Under the pieces are notes generated by a model that saw only the letters and a program-made list of their open reading frames with translations, had not been told where the DNA came from and ran no database searches. The translations under genes and the position numbers were made by a program. Source: an uncultured bacterium (GTDB lineage Bacteria > Bacillota_I > Bacilli_A > RFN20 > CAG-826). Taken from it: a DNA stretch of 64,000 nucleotides. Location: the NCBI GenBank assembly GCA_949284685.1, contig CASDWE010000002.1, positions 209,064 through 273,063 on the forward strand, in the 5' to 3' direction. Positions 46,648-55,077 of the stretch are shown here, in pieces (position 1 is the first letter of the stretch; each line of letters starts with the position of its first letter).

Positions 46648-46798
46648 GAACTTATTCAACATTTTTATCGAAAGTGTTGTTTATTTATACAGTTTTAAAG
46701 TTTTTGTACACAAAAAGCATACTTATTATTCTATTTGAATAAAATTATGCAAGACAAAAACATATTTATTAGAGTAATAAAATTAAAATATTGTAATC

Positions 46799-46915
46799 TT
46801 ATATAATCAAATAAATAATTTGGAAAACAATATATGCGACTAATAAAATGTTAAAAATTATTAGAAAATAATATATACGTTTTTTAGATAAAAGTTTCTT
46901 TTGATTTTCATCCAT
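46799..46915 (-). CDS. 38-residue single-span membrane peptide coupled to asnS
   Basis: The ATG at 46915 follows the asnS stop by a single base (TAA-T-ATG), so its translation should depend on re-initiation after asnS. It reads MDENQKKLLSKKRIYYFLII then FNILLVAYIVFQIIYLII: a charged, basic N-terminal part and one long hydrophobic helix running to the C-terminus, the layout of a small N-in membrane protein. No family is recognised. The composition (Lys-rich head, hydrophobic tail) and exact coupling argue that it is real. Confidence 0.6.
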   Translation of the reverse strand: MDENQKKLLSKKRIYYFLIIFNILLVAYIVFQIIYLII

Positions 46916-46916
46916 A

Positions 46917-48296
46917 TTAATATTTTATACTATTTGCGGTACGTGGGTAAGGTTGAACATCACGAATATTATTCATACCAGTTAAATACATTAATAATCG
47001 ATCAAATCCAATGCCAAATCCTGCGTGTTTGCATCCTCCAAATTTTCTTGTATCAAGATACCATTGCAAACCTTCAGATAAATTAAGTTCGTCCATACGA
47101 TTTTTTAAATAATCATATCTTTCTTCACGTTGAGAACCGCCAACCAATTCGCCAACATAAGGAACGAGCAAATCACATGCAGCAACAGTTTTGCCATCGT
47201 CATTTAATCTCATATAAAAAGCTTTGATTTCTTTTGGATAGTCAATCAAAAAAGTCGGTGCGTTAAAAACTTGTTCAGTAATATAACGTTCGTGTTCACT
47301 TTGTAAATCCATACCCCATTTAATATTGCCATTTTCAAATTTGTGACCATCTTTAACTGCTTTAGTTAACAAGTCAATCGCAGCGGTATAGGTAATTATT
47401 TTAAATTCGCTATTTAAGACATGATTCAATCTTTCAAATAATGTCTTATCTATCATTGTATTAAAGAAATTCATTTCGTTTGGACATTTATCCATAACAT
47501 ATTTTATACAAAATTTAATGCATTCTTCGATAAGATTCATATCATCGTGTAAGTCTGCAAAAGCAATTTCTGGTTCAATCATCCAAAATTCCGCGGCATG
47601 ACGAGTAGTATTAGAATTTTCGGCACGGAAAGTTGGACCAAATGTATAAACTTTTTTATAAGACAAAGCAAATGGTTCGACATGCAATTGACCAGAAACA
47701 GTTAAATTTACAGCTTTTTTAAAAAAAGCATTAGGATCCTTGCCTTTAGTTACTACATCAAAAACTTGCCCCGCTCCTTCACAGTCGTTAGCGGTTATTA
47801 TTGGCGTATGAACATAAACAAAGTTATGACTTTGGAAAAATTCATGAATAGCCATAGATAAAATAGAACGTACACGATATAAAGCATAGAAAGTATTAGC
47901 TCTTGGTCTTAAATGAGCAATATCTCTTAAAAATTCAAAACTATGTCTTTTCTTTTGCAAAGGATAATCGTCGCTGACTTCGCCTAGTATATCTATATCA
48001 TCGACATGAACTTCAAATGGTTGCTTATTTTCTGGAGTTAAGATAACTTTTCCTTTAACTGAAATTGCCTCGCCAGTTTTAACTGCTTTTAACACATTAT
48101 ATTTTTCATTTAAATGATCAGCGGTATAGACTAATTGAATATTTAAAAAATATGTTCCATCATTAAATTCAATAAAACCAATAGAACCATTATCGCGATT
48201 TGTTCTAACCCAACCATTTAATAAAACATTAGTTACATCCTCATGGTTTTGCACTTTTTTAAATAAAATGTCGTTATCAATTTTTAAATATTCCAT
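46917..48296 (-). CDS. asnS: Asparaginyl-tRNA synthetase
   Basis: 459 residues, class IIb. The N-terminal OB anticodon-binding domain (LNGWVRTNRDNGSIGFIEFN) is followed by class II motif 2 (FRAENSNTTRHAAEFWMIEP) and motif 3 (FGIGFDRLLMYLTG). The C-terminal PYPRTANSIKY is typical of AsnS. It charges tRNA-Asn directly, so GatCAB here is mainly required for Gln-tRNA. GAGGAGAATTTT precedes the ATG. It follows tsaD by 47 bp and is coupled to a small membrane peptide. Confidence 0.96.
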   Translation of the reverse strand: MEYLKIDNDILFKKVQNHEDVTNVLLNGWVRTNRDNGSIGFIEFNDGTYFLNIQLVYTADHLNEKYNVLKAVKTGEAISVKGKVILTPENKQPFEVHVDDIDILGEVSDDYPLQKKRHSFEFLRDIAHLRPRANTFYALYRVRSILSMAIHEFFQSHNFVYVHTPIITANDCEGAGQVFDVVTKGKDPNAFFKKAVNLTVSGQLHVEPFALSYKKVYTFGPTFRAENSNTTRHAAEFWMIEPEIAFADLHDDMNLIEECIKFCIKYVMDKCPNEMNFFNTMIDKTLFERLNHVLNSEFKIITYTAAIDLLTKAVKDGHKFENGNIKWGMDLQSEHERYITEQVFNAPTFLIDYPKEIKAFYMRLNDDGKTVAACDLLVPYVGELVGGSQREERYDYLKNRMDELNLSEGLQWYLDTRKFGGCKHAGFGIGFDRLLMYLTGMNNIRDVQPYPRTANSIKY

Positions 48297-48343
48297 AAAA
48301 TTCTCCTCTATTTTAAAAGTTTATCACACTTAAAATATTAAGT

Positions 48344-49360
48344 TTATTTAAAATTTAAATAATCTTGAATTTCCCAATTAGGATCACAAGATAAATCTAA
48401 CTGCGCGAAAACATTTTTATCAAATAATAAATCAGCTACTTTTGCAATCATCGCAGCGTTATCTGTTGTACACCATAGTGGTGGAATAATTACATCAACG
48501 TTTTCATCATTTGCTAATTGAGTTATTTTTTCTCTTAAATAAGAATTAGCAGATACACCACCAGCGACAAGAATTTGATTTATTTTATAATTTTTTAAAA
48601 CATGCTTAGTTTTTTCAATAATCATATCAATCGCAGTATCTTGAAAGGATTTAGCCATATCATCAATATTTATTTCTTCATTATTTTGTCTTAATTTATG
48701 AACTAAATTTATAACATTAGTTTTTAATCCGCTGTAGGAAAAATCATATAAACTATCATGAAGTGGTGATGGTAAGTGATAAGTGTGTTTACCATTTTTT
48801 GCATGATTATCTATGTGAACACCACCAGGATATGGCAAACCCAAGACACGGGCAACTTTATCAAAACATTCACCAACAGCGTCATCTTTTGTTTGACCAA
48901 TTATTTGAAAATCTAAATCTTTATTCATTAAAACTAATTCAGTATTTCCTCCACTTACAACAATAGCAAGTAAAGGAAATTTAAATTCTTTGACAAAACT
49001 ATTTGCATATATATGTCCTGCTAAATGATGAACGGGGATTAGTGGTTTGTTATATAGCCAGGCTAATGTTTTAGCGGCTTGTAATCCAACATGTAAAGCT
49101 CCAATTAATCCAGGTCCTCTCGTTATGGCAAAAGCATCGATATCATTTAAAGTTAAATTTGCTTTTTTTAATGTTGCATCTATTACAGGTATAATATTTT
49201 CACTATGAAGTCTGGATGCTATTTCAGGCATGACTCCACCATATTTTGCATGTACATCAACTTGACTTGAAATAACGTTAGCAAGAAGATTACCGTTTTT
49301 AATAATGGCACATGCAGTTTCATCACAACTTGATTCAATTGCTAAAATAATTTTTGACAT
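48344..49360 (-). CDS. tsaD: tRNA N6-threonylcarbamoyladenosine transferase TsaD
   Basis: 338 residues, ASKHA fold. The start MSKIILAIESSCDETACAII is the family N-terminus; GGAGGTTGATT before it fixes the ATG at 49360 rather than 49429. The metal-binding His pair lies in PVHHLAGHIYAN, with SGGNTELVL, DDAVGECFDKVAR and VAGGVSANSYLR also conserved. It transfers threonylcarbamoyl to A37 of ANN-decoding tRNAs with TsaB and TsaE, both just upstream. It overlaps rimI by 26 bp. Confidence 0.96.
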   Translation of the reverse strand: MSKIILAIESSCDETACAIIKNGNLLANVISSQVDVHAKYGGVMPEIASRLHSENIIPVIDATLKKANLTLNDIDAFAITRGPGLIGALHVGLQAAKTLAWLYNKPLIPVHHLAGHIYANSFVKEFKFPLLAIVVSGGNTELVLMNKDLDFQIIGQTKDDAVGECFDKVARVLGLPYPGGVHIDNHAKNGKHTYHLPSPLHDSLYDFSYSGLKTNVINLVHKLRQNNEEINIDDMAKSFQDTAIDMIIEKTKHVLKNYKINQILVAGGVSANSYLREKITQLANDENVDVIIPPLWCTTDNAAMIAKVADLLFDKNVFAQLDLSCDPNWEIQDYLNFK

Positions 49361-49808
49361 AATCAACCTCCGATACCATATAATATGCATCTTCGCCATC
49401 TTTATAATAGTTCTTTTTAATTGTTTCAATTTTAAAATTAAATTTTTTATATAAATTAATAGCTTGAGCGTTCGATGTGCGGACTTCTAATGTTACATAT
49501 TTGATATTTTGTCTAATTAATTGTTTAAACATTTCTTTTAATAAAGTTGTTCCAACATGATTATTTTGATATGGCAAATCAACAGCGAATGTTGAAATTG
49601 TTGCTGAATCAAAAGTAATCCAAAAATCAATATATCCTAAAATAGTATTTTTATTACACGCAACATAGAAATAACTCACTGGATTTTCATTTGCTTCGTA
49701 TAAAATGTATTCTTTTGCATTTTCTTTGTGCAAAAGTTTTCTTTCAAGATTAATAACATCTTCTATTTGATTTTTATTTAATAATTTTATTTCGTAAATT
49801 AAATCCAT
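49335..49808 (-). CDS. rimI: Ribosomal-protein-alanine-like N-acetyltransferase RimI
   Basis: 157 residues of the GNAT fold. The core TFAVDLPYQNNHVGTTLLKE is the acetyl-CoA-binding motif A (Q/R-x-x-G/N-x-G/V); ITLEV-like YVTLEVRTSNAQAINLYKKF is motif B. The start at 49808 (MDLIYEIKL) is 2 bp after the tsaB stop, with AAAGGA upstream; the longer frame would overlap tsaB. The position between tsaB and tsaD is the standard Firmicutes order. Whether it acetylates S18 or another protein is not known for this organism. Confidence 0.9.
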   Translation of the reverse strand: MDLIYEIKLLNKNQIEDVINLERKLLHKENAKEYILYEANENPVSYFYVACNKNTILGYIDFWITFDSATISTFAVDLPYQNNHVGTTLLKEMFKQLIRQNIKYVTLEVRTSNAQAINLYKKFNFKIETIKKNYYKDGEDAYYMVSEVDYVKNYFSN

Positions 49809-49810
49809 TT

Positions 49811-50392
49811 TTAATCCTTTAAATATATAGGTTTTACATGAAACGAATCTGTTGGTGTTATAGATGATTTTAATGCTAGCATATTTAAACATTTATCATT
49901 TTTATAACCTTCTAAATTCAAGTATCCACAGTCACCACATATAACATATTCTTTATGATTTTTGATATATTCAAGAACATCTTCATTTTTCATTACTTGA
50001 TCTTTTAAAATAGTTTTATTTCCATCATAAACTCCAATATAAGACCTACAACTTCTAGCGTTAATTAAGCAAATCGAAGGTTTTTTTTCAAATTGTAGTA
50101 TTTGCAAAGAAGAAAAAGGATAGATTTTAATATTTAAAGAATATGCGATGACTTTTGCAATTGTTAACGCTATACGGATACCAGTATAAGAACCAGGACC
50201 AATAGTTAATAAGATAGAAGATATGTCTAATTTATTAATGTTATTTCTTTTAAATAAATTGTCCAATTCTTGAACCATTAATTCTGATTGCTTTTGCCAT
50301 GCTTCATATTCAATTTTATCAACAATTGTTTCATCTTTTGCAACAGCGACAAGAAGTTCTTTATCTGATGAATCTAAAATTAAATCATACAT
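49811..50392 (-). CDS. tsaB: tRNA threonylcarbamoyladenosine biosynthesis protein TsaB
   Basis: 193 residues. The N-terminal ASKHA strand LILDSSDKELLVAVAKDE, the central LLTIGPGSYTGIRIALTIAK and VIAYSLNIKIYPFSSLQIL match TsaB, the non-catalytic partner of TsaD. It is a bit shorter than the usual 220-230. It starts 2 bp after the tsaE stop. Confidence 0.93.
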   Translation of the reverse strand: MYDLILDSSDKELLVAVAKDETIVDKIEYEAWQKQSELMVQELDNLFKRNNINKLDISSILLTIGPGSYTGIRIALTIAKVIAYSLNIKIYPFSSLQILQFEKKPSICLINARSCRSYIGVYDGNKTILKDQVMKNEDVLEYIKNHKEYVICGDCGYLNLEGYKNDKCLNMLALKSSITPTDSFHVKPIYLKD

Positions 50393-50394
50393 TT

Positions 50395-50871
50395 TTAATC
50401 ATCATCCTTTCTTATGGTCAAATTATCAAACATTATAAAAAGTTTTTCGATGTTTGTTGTAAATGTAATTTGCCTACTGTTGTTAGCAAGAGATAATAAC
50501 TCAATATTTAAAATATGACTAGGTATATATTCCTTGATGTATTGAGGCCATTCGATTGCACAAACTCCATCACCATCAATATATTCTTCTAATCCTATGT
50601 CTTTATTAGTGTCTTCTAAACGATAAGCATCTATATGATATAAATTTAAAGTCTTATTAAAATAGCATTTTAAAATATTAAACGTTGGAGATAAAACTTT
50701 TTCTTTAATATCTAAACCTTTAGCAAGTCCTTTAACAAAAGTAGTTTTTCCAGCACCTAAATCACCAGTTAAACAAATTACTAACCCGGGATAACAATAT
50801 TTACTAACTTGCATGGCAAGATCAATAGTTTGTTGCTCATTATTTGCTATTAGAGTCAGGGTTTTGTCCAT
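50395..50871 (-). CDS. tsaE: tRNA threonylcarbamoyladenosine biosynthesis ATPase TsaE
   Basis: 158 residues. The P-loop LTGDLGAGKTTFVKGLAKGL, VLSPTFNILKCYF and LYHIDAYRLED, then VCAIEWPQYIKEYIP, are the TsaE signature. It is the ATPase needed for t6A turnover of TsaD-TsaB. The first 32 bp overlap the end of ntdP. Confidence 0.94.
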   Translation of the reverse strand: MDKTLTLIANNEQQTIDLAMQVSKYCYPGLVICLTGDLGAGKTTFVKGLAKGLDIKEKVLSPTFNILKCYFNKTLNLYHIDAYRLEDTNKDIGLEEYIDGDGVCAIEWPQYIKEYIPSHILNIELLSLANNSRQITFTTNIEKLFIMFDNLTIRKDDD

Positions 50872-51403
50872 CTTTTTTCACCATTACTTTCTTTTTAAAC
50901 ATTTCATAATAATCACAAATTTGTTTATCGTTAAAAGGGAATTTGTTTTTTTGTATCATGACACTAATTTCTAAAATTTGATTCCACAAAACAAGATTTA
51001 AATCATCGCTGTAGTTATATTGTTTACGATGAAGTTCATATTCATTGCGATCGAGTAATTTTAATTGTTTTTTTTCGTTATATTTTATATCTAAATCATA
51101 ATCAATGTATTTGATAGTTTTCTTTTCAACCAAACACGGCGAAGCAATATTACAATAATAAGATATCCCATCATTTTTAATCATTGCGATAACATTAAAC
51201 CAATCTTTTTTAGAAAATATTGATATCGCTGGTTCTTTTGTAAACCAACTTCTCCCGTTAGTTTCCACGACTTTCGTTTGCTTACTTGCAACAATTATGT
51301 AATTGTTATCTTCATGCAAAACAAAACCACGATCCCAAAATCTATGGCTTGTTCCATCGTGTTTAAAAGACTTTATTTCTATCCAATTAAAAACTAAAGA
51401 CAT
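50840..51403 (-). CDS. Nucleoside tri/diphosphatase, DUF402 family (Ntdp/YgaC-like)
   Basis: 187 residues. The signature is the start SFKHDGTSHRFWDRGFVL followed by TNGRSWFTKEPAISIFSKKD, WFNVIAMIKNDGISYYCNIA and KYIDYDLDIKYNEK. Characterised members (S. aureus Ntdp, B. subtilis YgaC group) hydrolyse nucleoside tri- and diphosphates with divalent metal. GGGAG precedes the ATG, 14 bp after the previous gene. It leads the tsaE-tsaB-rimI-tsaD-asnS run. Confidence 0.9.
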   Translation of the reverse strand: MSLVFNWIEIKSFKHDGTSHRFWDRGFVLHEDNNYIIVASKQTKVVETNGRSWFTKEPAISIFSKKDWFNVIAMIKNDGISYYCNIASPCLVEKKTIKYIDYDLDIKYNEKKQLKLLDRNEYELHRKQYNYSDDLNLVLWNQILEISVMIQKNKFPFNDKQICDYYEMFKKKVMVKKDGQNPDSNSK

Positions 51404-51417
51404 ATTTCTCCCTTTAA

Positions 51418-52521
51418 TTATTTAGAAACTTCGGTCTCTTTTGTTTCAATTTTATCTGTTTTGATGTGTTTATCTTTGTTTACAATTTCTAAAAGTTCCA
51501 AGGCGTTTAGTTGGTTGTTTTTTAATATCTCAATATTGTCTTTTGTAAAGACATTCTTATAAGGAAGAGTTAATGATTCGTCATCATATGATAAATAAAT
51601 GGCGCTATGTCCACCCCAAATAACAACGTTTACATTAATTAGGTGAGTTTCCTTGGCTACCTTTAATTGTGATAGTTTATTTAAAAATTCATCGGTAATA
51701 ATATTTTCATAATGAAGTCCTTCGCTAGCGTAAACTGTAAGCGTTCCATCTTTTAACACTTCTTTTAAATCTAATACATCGTTAGGAAGATCATAATTTT
51801 TGACGCTATTATCATTACTTAAACAAACATTTATAACAATTCTACCATCAAATTTTAATCGGTTTTCATAAGTAATATATTTGCCAAAGAATAAATCGAC
51901 ACGATTATTTTTTTCTCCACCTTGAACAGATAAATCACAAGATAAAAAAGAAAATTTGTCAAATAACCCTTTACATACATTTCTAGAACCAAGATCTTTA
52001 ACACCAGAATATACTCGATCGGAAGATACTTGGGATAATTGTATTCTTTCTTCATTATCTGCGAATACATTGCTATAGCGGGCATCATGGTAGGTATAAT
52101 TATTAAATTGTTTTGTGACATATTCACTATACACTTTTCCATTTGGACGCAATTTCCTCATAACCAAGGTATAAACAATCAAGGCTACGACCGCAAATCC
52201 AATAAGACCATATCCAACATAATTAACAATATCAATTCCTAAAAAAGCCATTATTGCACCAGCAATAGCTAAAACCATAATGATTGGTCTAACAATTTTG
52301 GATATCAAATTTAATTTGTCAGATTTTGTAAAATATTCTAATCGTTTTTCCTCTATGTCTTTTTCAAAATTAGAAGGATTAAAATCTTTATCAATGCTAT
52401 ATAAAGCTTGTTGGACCTCTTCTTTTCCTAAACCAGCAATAACATTTTCAGAATTTTGACTTGTTTCATTTGATACATTTTCTACTTCTTCATTATTCAA
52501 TTTATCGTTATTTTCTAACAT
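51418..52521 (-). CDS. Two-helix membrane protein with soluble C-terminal domain, unknown (DUF3137-like at most)
   Basis: 367 residues. The N-terminal 60 residues are acidic and helical. Two close membrane helices follow (about 85-120: IIMVLAIAGAIMAFLGIDIV and YGLIGFAVVALIVYTLVM). The C-terminal 240 residues look like a cytoplasmic alpha/beta domain with FSFLSCDLSVQG and DLFFGKYITYENRLKFDGRI. The layout (helix pair, then F-x-G-x-F-type strand) recalls DUF3137, but the match is loose. A strong AGGAGG precedes the ATG, and a promoter probably lies in 52522-52617. It is the first gene of the ntdP-tsaE-asnS direction run. Confidence 0.68.
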   Translation of the reverse strand: MLENNDKLNNEEVENVSNETSQNSENVIAGLGKEEVQQALYSIDKDFNPSNFEKDIEEKRLEYFTKSDKLNLISKIVRPIIMVLAIAGAIMAFLGIDIVNYVGYGLIGFAVVALIVYTLVMRKLRPNGKVYSEYVTKQFNNYTYHDARYSNVFADNEERIQLSQVSSDRVYSGVKDLGSRNVCKGLFDKFSFLSCDLSVQGGEKNNRVDLFFGKYITYENRLKFDGRIVINVCLSNDNSVKNYDLPNDVLDLKEVLKDGTLTVYASEGLHYENIITDEFLNKLSQLKVAKETHLINVNVVIWGGHSAIYLSYDDESLTLPYKNVFTKDNIEILKNNQLNALELLEIVNKDKHIKTDKIETKETEVSK

Positions 52522-52617
52522 AAAATGACCTCCTAGATAAATATAATAATATTTAACTATTGAAAAATAAGCAATAAATATTCTTAAAGCAAGTAGAAAA
52601 TAGACAAAAATTTATAT

Positions 52618-53706
52618 TTAATTTTTAACCTCTTGAATTTCTTCTACTTTTACTATTTTAACAGGATATAAACGATTAATTAGTGCAAGCGGCGAACTTA
52701 AAATTAAACATGCAGCCACGCATATACCTGCACTAGGACCTACATATATTACATTATAAATCAAAGCATCAACCAAACTATAATCATAATAAATCATTGA
52801 AGAAATACTAGAACCAATCATGCGTGTTAAAAATACACCAATACCTCCAAAAATACTTGCGATACATATACACGCAATGTCGTTTCTAGTTTGTGTCTTA
52901 AATTTATTTTTTAACAATTTTTTACTGATAGAATAAGCAAGTGCTGCTAATGCATATCCGCTAAATCCAATCATATAATCAAATGGCAAAGTTTGTAATC
53001 CATATCCATCCAGTAAACATGTAATAACACTAAATACAACTGAACTTGAAATAAGTGATTTTGTAAATCCATATCGAACAGCGATTAATAACAAAGGTAT
53101 GCCAGAAAAATTAAAACTTCCTCCAGTTGCACCTATATCTATAGATACAAATTTATCCAAAATAATTGCAAGAGCGATCAACATGGAAATTTCCACCATT
53201 TCCCTTGTTTGAAATTTTACTTTTGCAAAAAAGTTTCTTGATGTTACTAATAACATGCCACCCAAACAAATAAGATAAATAATAAAACCTAAATCATTGA
53301 ATTCAACAGAAATACTAGCTTCTGAAATATAAAGGTAGTTTCCAATAATCAAAGATGAAACACATAAACAAATTATTGAAATTATTAGCAGCAAACTATT
53401 GATAATATTTAAAATATCAAATTTATTTTTCTTGCAAAATATTGCTAAAACTTTGTAAATCCAACATAAAATTAAAGAAATACCAGCTGAAGAAAGTATA
53501 AAAATAACAACAAAATCAGGTTTTAAATCTACCATTGAAAAATTATGGCCAATCATTAAATCCAAATAACTAACATTGATAATAGATTCATCAGGAAATT
53601 CAAATATTAAAAATGAAACTGGTAAGCATCCAAAAATTATAACTGCAAAAATCGTTAATAAAATTTCACCGCCAAAATTAGCAAATACTTTTTTTAATTT
53701 TTCCAT
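52618..53706 (-). CDS. Thiamine ECF transporter S-component (ThiT-like) fused to an N-terminal membrane domain
   Basis: 362 residues against about 180-200 for ThiT. Residues about 170-340 carry the S-component: VEISMLIALAIILDKFVSI, FNFSGIPLLLIAVRYG, LQTLPFDYMIGFSGYALAAL and YNVIYVGPSAGICVAA, with the aromatic/acidic pattern of ThiT. Residues about 1-165 form four extra membrane helices without recognisable homology. A TPP riboswitch directly upstream supports thiamine as substrate. The gene has its own ribosome binding site (GGGAG) after the leader terminator. The energising EcfAA'T module is not in the window. Confidence 0.87.
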   Translation of the reverse strand: MEKLKKVFANFGGEILLTIFAVIIFGCLPVSFLIFEFPDESIINVSYLDLMIGHNFSMVDLKPDFVVIFILSSAGISLILCWIYKVLAIFCKKNKFDILNIINSLLLIISIICLCVSSLIIGNYLYISEASISVEFNDLGFIIYLICLGGMLLVTSRNFFAKVKFQTREMVEISMLIALAIILDKFVSIDIGATGGSFNFSGIPLLLIAVRYGFTKSLISSSVVFSVITCLLDGYGLQTLPFDYMIGFSGYALAALAYSISKKLLKNKFKTQTRNDIACICIASIFGGIGVFLTRMIGSSISSMIYYDYSLVDALIYNVIYVGPSAGICVAACLILSSPLALINRLYPVKIVKVEEIQEVKN

Positions 53707-53725
53707 AATATACTCTCCCTAAAAT

Positions 53726-53749
53726 AAAAAAACTACCGCTAGGGTAGAA
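53726..53749 (-). terminator. Leader terminator downstream of the TPP aptamer
   Basis: On the minus strand CTACC-CTAGC-GGTAG forms a short hairpin followed by seven T. It lies between the aptamer and the ATG, so it is the likely expression platform. The stem is only 5 bp. Confidence 0.65.
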
Positions 53750-53759
53750 ACTGACTTAA

Positions 53760-53843
53760 AAAATTCCTCCGCTAGCATTATCTAGATCAGGTATGGTCGA
53801 GTTAGACTAAACTCCTCTCAGCCTGTTCACCAAGCTCCCAAAA
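53760..53843 (-). promoter_or_regulatory. TPP riboswitch (THI element)
   Basis: On the minus strand the conserved THI-box sequences appear in order: GGGAGC near the 5' end, AGGCTGAGAGGAG, then ATACCTGATCTAGATAATGC and TAGCGGAGGAA. These are the pyrimidine- and pyrophosphate-sensing helices and P1 closing strand. Binding of thiamine pyrophosphate should favour the downstream terminator and switch off the transporter gene. Confidence 0.95.
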
Positions 53844-53887
53844 ATGATTATATATCGATTTTATGATTTTAAAAGATATTTTTAATC

Positions 53888-54238
53888 TTAGAAAAAAAAT
53901 AATCCAATAGTTACACCAAAAACAGGAAGCAAATAAACTATAAAAGTATATAAGAAAGATGCAATTACATTAATGATAAAAGAAATTAAAGCTCCTATAC
54001 CAGCTGCTTTTGAAGATTTTGGTTTATCATTACGCCAAACAATGAATAAAATCAAACCAGCTATTGGTATGAAAAATCCTAAAAAGCCCCAGCCAATAGC
54101 ACCGCTATCATCTGGATTAGATTGTTTTGCGGTAGTGTTAAAATTTGTTGGCTGAACATTGCTAATATCCAAACCACATGTCGAACATTTTAAGTCGGTG
54201 TCAAGATTATAAGAATGACAATAAGGACAAACTTTCAT
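53888..54238 (-). CDS. Zinc-ribbon membrane protein, copy A
   Basis: 116 residues. N-terminal zinc ribbon CPYCHSYN ... CSTCGLD (C-x2-C twice), a polar linker, then two membrane helices (GFFIPIAGLILFIVWRN and IGALISFIINVIASF), ending in a hydrophobic tail. ATG 54238 (MKVCPYC) is chosen over 54262. The central part is nearly identical to the 54636-55022 paralogue. A TGATAAAAT box upstream places transcription start near the ATG. Function is unknown. Confidence 0.82.
   Translation of the reverse strand: MKVCPYCHSYNLDTDLKCSTCGLDISNVQPTNFNTTAKQSNPDDSGAIGWGFLGFFIPIAGLILFIVWRNDKPKSSKAAGIGALISFIINVIASFLYTFIVYLLPVFGVTIGLFFF
53984..54103. repeat. 120-bp direct repeat, copy 1
   Basis: Nearly identical to 54756-54875 (only about two differences by eye, at the GCTATT/GCGATT and AAAGCC/AAATCC positions). 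It encodes the shared membrane segment of the two zinc-ribbon proteins. Confidence 0.9.
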
Positions 54239-54339
54239 AATAAGTAGTATTTTATCACACAAAAATATTCAACAATAGCAATTTATTTGTTGATTTTTAC
54301 TTTAATATTTTTTATCCTAATAGCAGGAGGAATTTAGAT

Positions 54340-54549
54340 ATGTCAAATAAATCAAGATTGGTTGCTTTCCTATTAGCTTTCTTTTTAGGCGTTTTAGGAA
54401 TTCATCGTTTCTATGTTGGCAAAATTGGCACCGGCGTCATTTGGCTACTCACAGGTGGATTGCTTGGCGTTGGTGTCTTAGTTGACTGGATTGTGATTCT
54501 TTGTGGCAATTTTAAAGACAAAGAAGGCAATAAATTAGAAAAGTGGTAA
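54340..54549 (+). CDS. TM2 domain protein
   Basis: 69 residues. The TM2 domain is complete: [40 protein letters not shown] and [19 protein letters not shown], with the conserved G-x-H-R-F-Y and D-W at helix ends. Two membrane helices are joined by a short loop. TM2 proteins are widespread and of unknown role. GGAGGAATTT precedes the ATG. It lies between the two zinc-ribbon paralogues, in the opposite orientation, with a terminator at 54572-54604. Confidence 0.9.
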   Translation: MSNKSRLVAFLLAFFLGVLGIHRFYVGKIGTGVIWLLTGGLLGVGVLVDWIVILCGNFKDKEGNKLEKW

Positions 54550-54571
54550 TTTAATAAAACTATCTAAATTT

Positions 54572-54604
54572 AAAAGAATCCACGTCAGATGGATTCTTTT
54601 TTTA
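54572..54604. terminator. Intrinsic terminator of the TM2 gene (bidirectional)
   Basis: AAAAGAATCCA / TGGATTCTTTT with a 7-nt loop, then TTTT. It also ends the minus-strand zinc-ribbon gene at 54636. Confidence 0.88.
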
Positions 54605-54635
54605 TTGTTTGCAATTATTAATCTTATTTTGTATT

Positions 54636-55022
54636 TTACATTAATAATAAATAAAAAGGACCTACAGAAGAACCAAGTTCACCAAGCATAAGGCCTGCCA
54701 AAACTACAGCAAAAATAATGTAAAATATGAGAGCTACAACTCCGACAATTACACTAATTAAAGCTCCTATACCAGCTGCTTTTGAAGATTTTGGTTTATC
54801 ATTACGCCAAACAATGAATAAAATCAAACCAGCGATTGGTATGAAAAATCCTAAAAATCCCCAGCCAATAGCACCTTCTTCCGCTGGTGCATAATTATTA
54901 GCGGTATTATTAGTAGTTTGTGTTGACACACTAGGTCCGACATTTTCTAAAGATGCACCACAATTTTGACAAACAACTGCTTCATCAATATTTTCAGCAT
55001 TGCAATATGGACACTTTTTCAT
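54636..55022 (-). CDS. Zinc-ribbon membrane protein, copy B
   Basis: 128 residues. Zinc ribbon CPYCNAEN ... CQNCGASL, a Thr/Asn-rich linker, then the same membrane segment as copy A (GAIGWGFLGFFIPIAGLIL and FIVWRNDKPKSSKAAGIGAL), followed by a different second helix and tail. GGGAGG precedes the ATG. It lies downstream of the M6 protease gene on the same strand (about 55 bp between). The DNA identity with copy A is restricted to a 120-bp block. Confidence 0.85.
   Translation of the reverse strand: MKKCPYCNAENIDEAVVCQNCGASLENVGPSVSTQTTNNTANNYAPAEEGAIGWGFLGFFIPIAGLILFIVWRNDKPKSSKAAGIGALISVIVGVVALIFYIIFAVVLAGLMLGELGSSVGPFYLLLM
54756..54875. repeat. 120-bp direct repeat, copy 2
   Basis: Second copy of the block at 53984-54103. 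Confidence 0.9.
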
Positions 55023-55077
55023 ATTTTTTCCTCCCGTTTTTATTATAACTTACTTATAAATATTAAAAATATAAAAT

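Noticed and set aside
46701-46716. Palindrome TTTTTGTACACAAAAA
   Set aside because: Nearly all A/T with a 2-nt centre, no T run in the right place and no regulator nearby; considered chance in A+T-rich DNA.
48297-48343. T-box leader before asnS
   Set aside because: The gap is 47 bp, far too short for a T-box, and no AGGGTGGNACCGCG-like sequence is present.
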